A DNA stretch of 64,000 bases, from contig CAVYQI010000006.1 in the NCBI GenBank assembly GCA_963770635.1, positions 496,001 through 560,000 on the forward strand, read 5' to 3'. The stretch is from DASZIT01 sp963770635. GTDB lineage: Bacteria; Actinomycetota; Acidimicrobiia; Acidimicrobiales; RAAP-2. The notes under the pieces were generated by a model that worked only from the letters and a program-made list of their open reading frames with translations, searched no databases and had not been told where the DNA came from. A program made the position numbers and the translations under genes. Positions 44,137 to 52,686 of this stretch are shown here, one piece after another. Numbering within the stretch: the stretch's first letter is position 1; each line of letters starts with the position of its first letter.

Positions 44137-44904
44137 ATGCCAGACTTCGAATACCTCCGGGTCGAACGAGATCAACAGCTCGACGGGCTCCTCACCATCA
44201 CCCTGCACCGGCCCGAGAAGCTCAACGCCCTCAACATCGGACTTCACGACGAACTCCAGGGCCTGCTCGCCGACCTGGAGACGGATCACACCGCGCGAGT
44301 GGTGATCCTCACCGGCGCCGGCCGGGCGTTCTCGGCCGGCGCCGAACTGAGCGATCGACGAGCCGAACCGCCGGTGAACGACATCGACCGACGGGCCCGG
44401 GTCCACCTCGGGGGCCGGACCTGTGAGCTGATCGACCGCCTTCCCCAGGTCATCGTCGGCGTCGCCAACGGGCTGGCCATCGGCGGTGGGGTGGTGCTGC
44501 TGAGTTGCTGCGACCTCCGCCTGGCCGCCGAGTCGGCCTGGTTCTCGATCCCGGAGGTGGAGCTAGACCTTCCGCTGAGCTGGCAGGCCCTTCCCCGTCT
44601 GATGCGGGAGCTGGGTCCCGCCCGCACCAAGGAACTGGCCATGGCCTGCGAGCGTTTCACCGCCCAGCAGGCGGAGGCGTGGGGCTTCCTCAACCACGTC
44701 TACCCCGACGCGGAGCTCCCGGCCGCGGCGCGGGCGATGGCCGAACGGCTCCTGTCGATGGACCCCCTCACCCTGGCCATGACCAAGAGCGCCTGCGCGG
44801 CGCTGGAGAACCTCATGGTTCCCAAAGAGGTCACCTGGAGCGACGCCGAGTTGATGCTCCTGGCCAACCGCCAGGCCAGCATCCGGCGCCGGCGGGACGG
44901 CTAG
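44137..44904 (+). CDS. Enoyl-CoA hydratase/isomerase family protein
   Basis: 255 residues. Crotonase marks: TLHRPEKLNAL, the oxyanion segments FSAGAELSDRR and NGLAIGGGVVLLSCCDLRL, and a C-terminal helix TWSDAELMLL. The position of the usual catalytic Glu reads PEVELDLPLSW, so Glu is available. It acts on an acyl-CoA. Divergent from the flavin-fold gene; a hydrolase and a P450 follow on the same strand, which fits lipid or xenobiotic catabolism. Confidence 0.9.
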   Translation: MPDFEYLRVERDQQLDGLLTITLHRPEKLNALNIGLHDELQGLLADLETDHTARVVILTGAGRAFSAGAELSDRRAEPPVNDIDRRARVHLGGRTCELIDRLPQVIVGVANGLAIGGGVVLLSCCDLRLAAESAWFSIPEVELDLPLSWQALPRLMRELGPARTKELAMACERFTAQQAEAWGFLNHVYPDAELPAAARAMAERLLSMDPLTLAMTKSACAALENLMVPKEVTWSDAELMLLANRQASIRRRRDG

Positions 44905-45014
44905 GTCGGGGGGCGAACGGCGGCCGCGTCCGGGCCGGCGGCACCGGGCACCGCCGCGAGTCGTATGCGGGCTGCTGCCGTAGCTACGGCCCTCCGGCAT
45001 GCCAAGGTGATGGT

Positions 45015-46589
45015 GTGCGTGGACAAGGGGGGCGCCACGGGGGCAGAGAGGCTGGTCACCGCGATCGGGCGCCCGCTCGGTGGCTCGCCGTCGCCGCCGC
45101 GGGTGTGTGGTTGCTGGCAGGATGCACGTTCGTTGCCAGGCACGGGTCGGCACCCACGTCCCCGCCGTCCACCGCTTCCCCGCCCACCCTCGCGACGACC
45201 ACCACCACCGAGCCGCCGTTGCCGGTGACGCCGGTGGAGTGGAGCGATTGCGGTTCCGGGCTCCAGTGCGGCTCGGTCACCGTCCCCCTCGACTACTCGC
45301 ACCCGCAGGGCGCCACCATCCAGATCGCCGTCGCCCGGCATCCGGCGGAGGTGCCGTCGCAGAGGATCGGCTCGCTGGTGATCAACCCGGGTGGGCCCGG
45401 CGGATCCGGGATCAACGACCTCCCGAACGAGCTGGACGTCCTCACCTCCGGGCTTCTCGACGATTTCGACATCGTCTCGTTCGACCCCCGGGGGGTTCAG
45501 CGAAGCGCGCCCGTCGACTGCGGTAGCAACGGCGGCCCTGCCGACACCACCAGCGCGCTTCCCGACCCCGCGCCCATCACCGCCGACGCCCAGCAGGCAC
45601 TGCTGTCGAACGCCGAGGCCTACGCCACGCAGTGCGATGAGGACAGCGGCACCATCCTCCCCTACGTCGGGACGGTGGACACCGCCCAAGACCTCGACCG
45701 GATCCGGGCCGCGCTCGGAGACGCCCAGCTCACCTTCATCGGCCACTCCTATGGCACCCTGCTGGGCGCCACCTACGCCCAGATGTTCCCCACTCATGTG
45801 CGGGCGATGGTGCTCGACGCGGCGATCGATCCGGCGCTGAACACCGAGGAGTACACCATCGACCAAGCCAAGAGTCTGGAGGCGGTGCTCGACGACTTCC
45901 TGGCCTCGTGCCAGGGATCGTCGTCGTGCCCATGGAGGATCACCGGAGATCCGACTTCGGCGCTGCAGGCCCTCATCGCCCAGAGCCGGCAACAACCGAT
46001 TCCTGGCGGCAACGGGCGGAGCGCCGGACCCGGGGAGATCTACGATGCCCTGCTCAGTGGCCTGTATTCCCAGAGCTCGTGGCCGTCGCTGGCCAGCGCG
46101 CTGGGGGAGGCCGCCGCCGGCGACTCGAGCGCCGTCCTGGAGATGTCCGATGGGTATCGTCAGAACGGCTCGACCAATGGGAGCGACGCCGCCGAGGCGA
46201 TCTTCTGTCTCGACCACCCGGTATCCCGAGACACCTCGGCGTATCCGGCGTTCGCGGCCCTGGTCGGATCGTCGGCGCCGGTGTTCGGACCGCTGCTGGC
46301 CTGGGGAGTCCTCGGTTGCGCCGTCTGGCCGGCACCCCCGACCCGCACACCCGCACCCACCGTCGCGTCGGGTTCGGTTCCGATTCTGGTGACCGGTGCC
46401 ACCAAGGACCCGGTCACGCCGTACCAGTGGGCGGTCAACCTGGCCCACGAGCTCCAGAACGGCTACCTGTTGACCTGGCAGGGCGAGGACCACGTCTCCT
46501 ACTACTACAGCAACTGCGTGCGGACCATCGACCAGACCTACTTGATCTCGGGAGCCCTTCCGCCGCCCGGGATGGTGTGCACCGACTGA
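45015..46589 (+). CDS. TAP-like alpha/beta-hydrolase lipoprotein
   Basis: 524 residues from GTG, with AAGGTG upstream. A lipobox (WLLAGC) ends the signal peptide, so the mature protein is a lipid-anchored exported enzyme with a Ser/Thr/Pro spacer. The hydrolase core has VINPGGPGGSG, FDPRGV, the nucleophile GHSYGT and the TAP-like C-terminal domain (TGATKDPVTPYQWA, then His in GEDHVS). It resembles mycobacterial and Streptomyces tripeptidyl-aminopeptidase-like hydrolases. Substrate, peptide or ester, is unknown. Confidence 0.88.
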   Translation: MRGQGGRHGGREAGHRDRAPARWLAVAAAGVWLLAGCTFVARHGSAPTSPPSTASPPTLATTTTTEPPLPVTPVEWSDCGSGLQCGSVTVPLDYSHPQGATIQIAVARHPAEVPSQRIGSLVINPGGPGGSGINDLPNELDVLTSGLLDDFDIVSFDPRGVQRSAPVDCGSNGGPADTTSALPDPAPITADAQQALLSNAEAYATQCDEDSGTILPYVGTVDTAQDLDRIRAALGDAQLTFIGHSYGTLLGATYAQMFPTHVRAMVLDAAIDPALNTEEYTIDQAKSLEAVLDDFLASCQGSSSCPWRITGDPTSALQALIAQSRQQPIPGGNGRSAGPGEIYDALLSGLYSQSSWPSLASALGEAAAGDSSAVLEMSDGYRQNGSTNGSDAAEAIFCLDHPVSRDTSAYPAFAALVGSSAPVFGPLLAWGVLGCAVWPAPPTRTPAPTVASGSVPILVTGATKDPVTPYQWAVNLAHELQNGYLLTWQGEDHVSYYYSNCVRTIDQTYLISGALPPPGMVCTD

Positions 46590-46645
46590 CTCCCGCGGCC
46601 GACTCACTCGGCCAACGTCGGTGTGTGCGGCCACGAGGTACGCCG

Positions 46646-47893
46646 ATGCCGCGGGTCGCGCCGGCTTCTGCGAGGCTGCAGGGCGTGATCGACATCGATC
46701 TGTTGTCGCCGGCATCCTTCGCTCACGGGCAACCCCACGACCAGTTCGATTGGCTCCGGGCCAACGATCCGGTGCACTGGCACCCCGAGCCCGGCGGCGA
46801 CGGGTTCTGGGCCGTCACCCGCCTCGACGACGTGAGGGCGGTGGAGCGGGACCCAGCCACGTTCTCGTCGACCCCGACGATCATGATCGCTGACGAGGCG
46901 GGCGGGTTCAACCTCGATGATCACCAGATGATGATCATGTCCGACCCGCCCCGGCATACGGCACTCCGTAAGATCGTGGCCTCGGAGTTCATCCCCAAAG
47001 CGGCCAAGGCCATGCGTCCCCGCATCGAGCAGCTGGCTACCCGGATCATCGACGGCGTGATCGACGCCGGAGCCTGTGATCTGGTGACCGACATCGCCGG
47101 GTTGATGCCGTCGTACGTGATCGCCGACATGCTGGGGATCCCGCACGAAGACGGCGTCGCCCTCTACGCCCTCACCGAGGCCATCCATGCCGCACCGGAG
47201 AGCCAGGCGGAGGGAGCCGGGTTGGCGGCGATCCTCAACATGTTCAACTATTCGAACGGGGTGTGGGAGTCTCGGCGGTCCGAGCCGACCGACGACCTCG
47301 CGACCGTCATCGCCCAAGCATCCGTCGACGGAAATCAGCTCGACGTCATCGATTTCAACGTGTTCTTCATGCTCCTGATCGATGCCGGTGGTGACACCAC
47401 CCGCAACCTGGTGTCCGGCGGACTCGACGCGCTGTTTGCCCACCCCGACCAGATGGCGTGGCTCATGGAGGATCTCGACGCCCGACTGCCGTCGGCGATC
47501 GAGGAACTGCTGCGCTGGGTAAGCCCCGTCATCTACATGCGCCGGACGGCCCAGGTCGATACCGTGCTCGGCGGGGTGCCCATCACCGGCGGTCAGAAGG
47601 TCGTCATGTACTTCGGCTCCGCCAATCGCGACTCCGACGCCTTCGGGCCAACCGCAGCCCAGCTTGACCTTTCCCGCAAACCCAACAACCACATCGCCTT
47701 CGGCGGCGGGGGCCCTCACTTCTGCCTGGGCGCCCACATCGCCCGGGTGGAGATCCACGCCTTGTTGCACGAGCTGTTGACCCGTCTCGCCGACCTGCGC
47801 CCGACCAGCCCGACCGAGTGGCTCCCCTCGAACTTCATCTCCGGGCCGAAGCACCTGCCGATCGCCTTCCGGGCGGCATCGGCCGCCAGCTGA
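46646..47893 (+). CDS. Cytochrome P450
   Basis: 415 residues from ATG (GAGGT upstream). The I-helix motif is DAGGDTTRNL, the ExxR motif is EELLRW with its Arg, and the haem-binding loop is FGGGGPHFCLGAHIAR, with the thiolate Cys. The N-terminus lacks a membrane helix, so it is a soluble bacterial P450. Close relatives hydroxylate steroids or fatty acids, but the substrate is not predictable. No ferredoxin gene was seen beside it. It lies 56 bp after the lipoprotein hydrolase. Confidence 0.93.
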   Translation: MPRVAPASARLQGVIDIDLLSPASFAHGQPHDQFDWLRANDPVHWHPEPGGDGFWAVTRLDDVRAVERDPATFSSTPTIMIADEAGGFNLDDHQMMIMSDPPRHTALRKIVASEFIPKAAKAMRPRIEQLATRIIDGVIDAGACDLVTDIAGLMPSYVIADMLGIPHEDGVALYALTEAIHAAPESQAEGAGLAAILNMFNYSNGVWESRRSEPTDDLATVIAQASVDGNQLDVIDFNVFFMLLIDAGGDTTRNLVSGGLDALFAHPDQMAWLMEDLDARLPSAIEELLRWVSPVIYMRRTAQVDTVLGGVPITGGQKVVMYFGSANRDSDAFGPTAAQLDLSRKPNNHIAFGGGGPHFCLGAHIARVEIHALLHELLTRLADLRPTSPTEWLPSNFISGPKHLPIAFRAASAAS

Positions 47894-47933
47894 GCCCGAC
47901 CGCCCCGGGCTCTCCCTTCGGGTTTTCCGATTC

Positions 47934-47949
47934 GTTATATCTGTATAAC
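47934..47949. promoter_or_regulatory. Perfect GTTATA-TCTG-TATAAC palindrome
   Basis: Six-base arms with a four-base centre, 55 bases before the ATG of the cyclic-nucleotide-binding gene. The right arm TATAAC could itself be a -10 element, so a protein bound here would block or set transcription. The arms resemble GTTATATAAC upstream of the second GGDEF gene. Confidence 0.5.
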
Positions 47950-48004
47950 AGATTGTCGGTCAGGTGATGATGTGGATTAGAGATGGAAGCACTAAGATCG
48001 GGGG

Positions 48005-48430
48005 ATGGCCACCCCACCGGTAGTGCGCATCGCCGATCTCGAACTGTTTGCCGACTGCACCCGGGCGGAGTTGCGTCAGATCGGTTCGCTCACGACATAC
48101 CTCCAGGTCCCCAAGGGTCAAGTCCTGATGCGGGAGGGCGGCCGGGCAAACGAGTTCGTCGTCATCGGCAGTGGAAACGCCAAGGTGTCGCGGCAGACGG
48201 GCCGGGGGGTTGTCACGGTGGCGGAAGTCGGAAGCGGCGACTTCCTGGGCGAAATGGGACTGCTGGCCGGGACAAACCGGACAGCCACCGTGACCGCACT
48301 GACGGACCTCACCGTCCTGGTGAGCTCCGCGAGCGAGTTCCGGACGATCTTGCATGTCGCTCCATCGGTTGCCAACAAGGTCGTGCACGCCTCCACGGTT
48401 CGAGCCGCCGGCCTGGACCTCGCGGCCTGA
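48005..48430 (+). CDS. Stand-alone cyclic-nucleotide-binding domain protein
   Basis: 141 residues, one cNMP-binding domain and nothing else. The phosphate-binding cassette GDFLGEMGLLAGTNRTATV has the Gly-Glu and Arg of functional CAP-type sites, so cAMP or cGMP binding is likely. There is no C-terminal helix-turn-helix, kinase or channel part. It may work as a subunit or a nucleotide sink. It has its own palindromic promoter region. Confidence 0.85.
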   Translation: MATPPVVRIADLELFADCTRAELRQIGSLTTYLQVPKGQVLMREGGRANEFVVIGSGNAKVSRQTGRGVVTVAEVGSGDFLGEMGLLAGTNRTATVTALTDLTVLVSSASEFRTILHVAPSVANKVVHASTVRAAGLDLAA

Positions 48431-48539
48431 GCGTTGCGACAGTCCGAGGTGCAACTTCCCTCGGATCCGAAGGAGGCACGCTTCGGGTCCGGCGCTCTGG
48501 CGCCCCCGGCCGACCATCAGTCGTTGCTAACTTCGAGCC

Positions 48540-48749
48540 ATGGTCGAGAAGATCACTGGGCCCAAGTCGTACTTCCCTTCGATCGAGAAAAAGTATGGGC
48601 AACCGATCTCGCATTGGAAGGCGATCCTCGAAGAGTCCGGCCTTACCAAGCACATGGATATGGTCACGCTCCTGAAGCGCGATCACGGCCTGGGTCATGG
48701 CCACGCCAACGCCATCGTCGGCGACTTCCGCGCCGAAAAGGGTATCTAG
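48540..48749 (+). CDS. DUF4287-domain small protein
   Basis: 69 residues. The whole protein matches the DUF4287 pattern: SYFPSIEKKYGQPISHWKAIL, then HMDMVTLLKRDHGLGHGHANAIV. It is small and cytoplasmic; function of the domain is not established. It is the only gene between the cNMP protein and fxsA. Confidence 0.8.
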   Translation: MVEKITGPKSYFPSIEKKYGQPISHWKAILEESGLTKHMDMVTLLKRDHGLGHGHANAIVGDFRAEKGI

Positions 48750-48943
48750 TGCCGCCTGGATTCAGCTTCCAACACCTGAGCGTGCCGATCGGTGGGTAGC
48801 AACAGGATCAAGCCAGTAGGCCGTTTGGACCGCAAACGACGGTCACAGAACTGCCTTCGACTCTGGTGGCGGACTCCCGTCGCTCTGCGAACATCAGAGC
48901 GCTCGTGGTTCGTACTGACCCGGCGAACAGTTACCCTGCCAAT

Positions 48944-49420
48944 GTGGTCTTCCTCGGCGTCCTACTGATCATCGCCGCGGAGATCGCGGCTTTCGTGGTG
49001 GTGGCCGGGCAGATCGGCTTTCTCTGGGCGTTGCTGCTCCTGATCGTCGTGAGCGGGTTCGGTCCCTTCATCGTCCGGCGAGTCGGGTTCGGGATCCTGG
49101 CTCACACCCGGGAACGGTTGGAACGGGGAGAGGTGCCCACCCGGGAGCTTTTCGACGGGCTGGTGGTGCTCATCGGCGGAGTGATGATCTTCGTACCGGG
49201 ATTCATTGGCGATGCGCTCGGCCTGCTGCTCATGATCGGTCCGGTGCGCCACCTCGTGATCCGGTTGTTCAGCCACCGGCTCGCCCGGCGACTCCAGCAG
49301 ACTGGAACGGGGCGCTGGCAGGTAATCAACGCCCGCGCCCGACCGAAGCGAGATGACCTTCCACCTTTACCGGGGCCATCCGATCGGCCGCCGGGAGCCG
49401 AGGACTCCACTGGGAACTGA
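48944..49420 (+). CDS. FxsA family membrane protein
   Basis: 158 residues from GTG at 48944, which places the first TM helix (VVFLGVLLIIAAEIAAFVVV) at the N-terminus as in other FxsA proteins; longer starts add polar residues with no match. The family marks are GFLWALLLLIVVSGFGPFIVR and PGFIGDALGLLLMI, followed by a basic cytoplasmic tail. TACCCT just upstream of the GTG suggests a leaderless or short-leader mRNA. FxsA proteins are inner-membrane proteins known from phage F exclusion suppression; their function here is unknown. Confidence 0.82.
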   Translation: MVFLGVLLIIAAEIAAFVVVAGQIGFLWALLLLIVVSGFGPFIVRRVGFGILAHTRERLERGEVPTRELFDGLVVLIGGVMIFVPGFIGDALGLLLMIGPVRHLVIRLFSHRLARRLQQTGTGRWQVINARARPKRDDLPPLPGPSDRPPGAEDSTGN

Positions 49421-49626
49421 GCGTCCTGTCGCGAAATGGCACGTCGTTCGAGCGGTCGGGCGGCCGCAGACCCCATGGCGGCACCCTGAACGCGGCCCGG
49501 CTCGGCTGCCCAAAGCTCTCGTCATCAGCCACGGCCGGCGCAGGAGGCTCCTCCGCCTTGGCGACCCAAACTTGGCGCGGCTTCGGTTGCTCCATCCGTA
49601 GATCGGCCAGTTGGCACCGGGCCTGA

Positions 49627-52302
49627 TCAGAACCGGGTGGTCATCCCCACGATCGGCTGGTTCAGCTTCTGGGCGCCGGTGGATCCGAAGTAGACGGCGT
49701 CGCCGAAACTGAAGATGCCGCCGTCGGAGGCGACCAGCCAGTAGCCACCCCCGTCGGGGGTCGACGCCATCCCGACGATCGGCTGGTTCAGCTTCATCGC
49801 CCCGGTGGATCCGAAGAAGGCGGCGTCACCGAAGCTGAAGATGCCGCCGTCGGCGGCCACCAGCCAGTAGCCACCCCCGTCGGGGGTCGAGGCCATGGCC
49901 ACGATCGGCTGGTTCAGCTTCATCGCCCCGGTGGATCCGAAGAAGGCGGCGTCACCGAAGCTGAAGATGCCGCCGTCGGCGGCCACCAGCCAGTAGCCAC
50001 CCCCGTCGGGGGTCGAGGCCATGGCAACGATCGGTTGGTTGAGGTGCTGGGCCCCGGTGGATCCGAAGTAGCCGGCATTCCCGAAGCTGAAGATGCCCCC
50101 GTCGGAGGCCACCAGCCAGTAGCCACCGCCCCCGGGGCTGAAGTCCATGCCCACGATCGGCTTGTTCAGGGTCATTGCCCCGGTGGAGCCGAAGAACCTG
50201 GCATTCCCGAAGGCGAAGATTCCTCCGTCGGAGGCGACCAGCCAGTAGCCAGCCCCGTCAGGGGTCGACGCCATCCCGACGATGGGCCTGTTCAGCTTCT
50301 GGCCCCCGGTGGAGCCGAAGAACTGGGAGCCACCGAAGCTGAAGATCCCCCCGTCGGAGGCCACCAGCCAGTAGCCGTTGCCGCTCACCGGCAGTGGCGG
50401 CGGCGGTGGGTTCGGGTTGGTGCCGGTGTAGGTGAACTGGTCATGGGGGGAGAGCACGCTGGTGCCGCCGGGGCCCTTGACCGTCACCGCCACCGTGCCG
50501 GTCCCCGGTGGCGAGGTGGCCGTGCACGAGTTCGAGCTGCAGGTCACGTTGGTGGCCGGGGGGTCCCCGAAGTCGACTTCGGTGGCCCCGGCGAAGCCGG
50601 AGCCGGTGATGATGACCACCGTCCCACCGGTGGATGGCCCGCTATTCGGGTTGACCGAGGAGACCGAGGGCGGCGCGACGGGAACCACATAGGTGAACTG
50701 GTCAGCCGAACTGGTGGGCGAGGTCCCCCCCGAGCTGGTGACGGTCACGTCCACCGTGGCTCCCGGGGTGCCGGCCGGGGAGTTGACCGTGCAGGTGGTG
50801 GCCGTACAGAGGAAGCCGGGAGCCAGGACGGCGCCGAAGTGGACGGAGGTGACGGGACCGAGGTTGGTGCCGGTGATGGTGACCGGGGTCCCCCCGGTGA
50901 AGATGCCGCCCACCGGATTGATGCCAGTGACGGTCGGCGGAAGCGCGGCGACATTCGCGGTGGAGATGATCAAGACGTTGGTGAGGATGGAGGGCGGGTC
51001 GTCAGAGAAGGTCGCCTTTATCGTGTAGGACCCGCCGGCTGCGTAGGTGTGGGTGCCATCGATCTCGAAACCGGGTCCCGAGCCGCAAACTCCGGCGGTC
51101 GAAGCGACCGTGCCGGTCGTCGAGGTGCCGTCGCCCCAGTCGATGGTGGCGGTGAAGTCCGAGGCGACTTGGCCCGGGTACCCCACATCGGTGTAGGCCG
51201 CGACGTGACCGCTGTAGGAGTGGCCGGCCATGAGGGCGAGCGTGCAGGGGTACAAGGACCCGAAGTCTCCCTCCTTGACGGTCACGGACCCGGTGGCACT
51301 ATTGCTCTGGCCGTCTATATCGGTAACGCTGACCGTCGAAGTGTAGGAGCCTTCGTCAGCGTAGATGTGGGTGCCGCTCACGTTGTAGCTCCCAACGGTT
51401 CCTGACACAGTGCCCGCCGACGTGGTGCCGTCGCCCCAGTCGATGGTGGCGATGTAGTCCGAGGCCGTCCCAATGCCGTCCGAGTCGGTGAACGATGCGA
51501 CGTTGCCGTTGAATGTCGCCCCCTCAGTCGGGGAGATGGAGGTAGGGGTTATGGAGATAGTGGAGGTGACATTTGCGGTGGAGGTGATCAAGACGTTGGT
51601 GAGGGTGGAGGGAGGGTCGTCAGAGAAGGTCGCCTTTATCGTGTAGGACCCAGTGGCTGCGTAGGTGTGAGAGCCATCGATCTCGAAGCCGGCCCCCGAG
51701 CCGCAAACTCCGGCGGTCGAAGCGACCGTGCCGGTCGTCATGGTGCCGTCGCCCCAGTCGATGGTGGCGATGAAGTCCGAGGCGACTTGCCCCGGGTACC
51801 CCACATCGGTGTAGGCCGCGACGTGACCGCTGTAGGACTGGCCGGCGGTGAGGGCGAGCGTGCAGGGGAACAAGGACCCGGAGTCCCCCTCCATAACGGC
51901 CACGGACCCGGTGGCACTATTGCTCTGGCCGTCTGTGTCGTTGACGCTGACCGTCGAAGTGTAGGAGCCTTCGTCAGCGTAGATGTGGGTGCCGCTCACG
52001 TTGTAGCTCCCAGCGGCTCCGGAGACAGTGCCCGTCGACGTGGTGCCGTCGCCCCAGTCGATGGTGGCGGTGTAGTCCGAGGCCGTCCCGGTGCCGTCGG
52101 AGTCGGTGAACGATGCGACATTGCCGTTGAATGTCGCCCCCTCGGTTACGGAGATGGGGACGCCGGTTACGGAGATAGTGGAGATCGCTTGCGCCCCCAC
52201 CACATTCCAGACCGCAGAGATAGAAATGGACAGGCAGACCACTCCGACAATCCGGGCGGCAAGGCGGATCCGGCACCTACGCTGATTGAGGTTGCAGATC
52301 AT
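49627..52302 (-). CDS. Large secreted protein: Ig/PKD-like repeats, two TIG domains, six YWLVASDGG repeats (paralogue 4, intact)
   Basis: 891 residues with no frameshift. A signal peptide (ARIVGVVCLSISISAVWNVVGA) leads into four PKD/Calx-like repeats arranged as a tandem pair of ~206-residue units (TEGATFNGNVASFTD, ATIDWGDGT, SYTSTVSV). Two IPT/TIG domains follow, then a Pro linker and six 42-residue repeats. The repeat module matches the three genes at 6796-12161. Exported and long, with no enzyme motif; an adhesive or scaffolding role is plausible. It ends just before the GGCCAGTTGGCACC flank also found after paralogue 1. Confidence 0.88.
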   Translation of the reverse strand: MICNLNQRRCRIRLAARIVGVVCLSISISAVWNVVGAQAISTISVTGVPISVTEGATFNGNVASFTDSDGTGTASDYTATIDWGDGTTSTGTVSGAAGSYNVSGTHIYADEGSYTSTVSVNDTDGQSNSATGSVAVMEGDSGSLFPCTLALTAGQSYSGHVAAYTDVGYPGQVASDFIATIDWGDGTMTTGTVASTAGVCGSGAGFEIDGSHTYAATGSYTIKATFSDDPPSTLTNVLITSTANVTSTISITPTSISPTEGATFNGNVASFTDSDGIGTASDYIATIDWGDGTTSAGTVSGTVGSYNVSGTHIYADEGSYTSTVSVTDIDGQSNSATGSVTVKEGDFGSLYPCTLALMAGHSYSGHVAAYTDVGYPGQVASDFTATIDWGDGTSTTGTVASTAGVCGSGPGFEIDGTHTYAAGGSYTIKATFSDDPPSILTNVLIISTANVAALPPTVTGINPVGGIFTGGTPVTITGTNLGPVTSVHFGAVLAPGFLCTATTCTVNSPAGTPGATVDVTVTSSGGTSPTSSADQFTYVVPVAPPSVSSVNPNSGPSTGGTVVIITGSGFAGATEVDFGDPPATNVTCSSNSCTATSPPGTGTVAVTVKGPGGTSVLSPHDQFTYTGTNPNPPPPPLPVSGNGYWLVASDGGIFSFGGSQFFGSTGGQKLNRPIVGMASTPDGAGYWLVASDGGIFAFGNARFFGSTGAMTLNKPIVGMDFSPGGGGYWLVASDGGIFSFGNAGYFGSTGAQHLNQPIVAMASTPDGGGYWLVAADGGIFSFGDAAFFGSTGAMKLNQPIVAMASTPDGGGYWLVAADGGIFSFGDAAFFGSTGAMKLNQPIVGMASTPDGGGYWLVASDGGIFSFGDAVYFGSTGAQKLNQPIVGMTTRF
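50950..52185 (-). repeat. 618-bp tandem duplication inside the 891-residue protein
   Basis: The sequence around 51001 (gtcagagaaggtcgcc) recurs at 51619, a period of 618 bp, exactly 206 codons, over about two copies. The copies differ at few bases, which suggests a recent in-frame duplication or ongoing recombination. Some edge sites are approximate. Confidence 0.8.
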
Positions 52303-52686
52303 TGCGGCCTATCGCATCTTTGGCGCTGAGTGATAGCCATAGAATCGCCTCCCCGTAAGAGTTCCCGGAGACAGAATACCCATCTTCTTGGGATTCGCGA
52401 GATATCACACGGTGGTCTGATAGCGGTCCTTCACATGCGCACGACCGCCGATTGATACTTCTCTTCGATCACTGGAAATGCACTCTCCACATGCCTTTGG
52501 CAACCCGCACATCGCCAAAATTATGGACCAGGGGAGTGGCCATCCAACCGCGCGCCAGGTCAGCTACTGGAACGCTCGGTTGGCCGCAAGGGGGAGGAAA
52601 CTTCTGCAACAGCACCTCTGCCGGTCAGTGCGGGGCGTGAATGCGACTACCTCGCCTCGACGGACTGGTGGGTTTCGGTTCTGGCC
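52303..52686. other. 384-bp gap between two large surface-protein genes
   Basis: Nothing coded is supported. It holds the leader of the 52302 gene and the 3' flank of the 56202 gene. It is slightly richer in A/T than the neighbours between 52310 and 52480. Confidence 0.4.
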
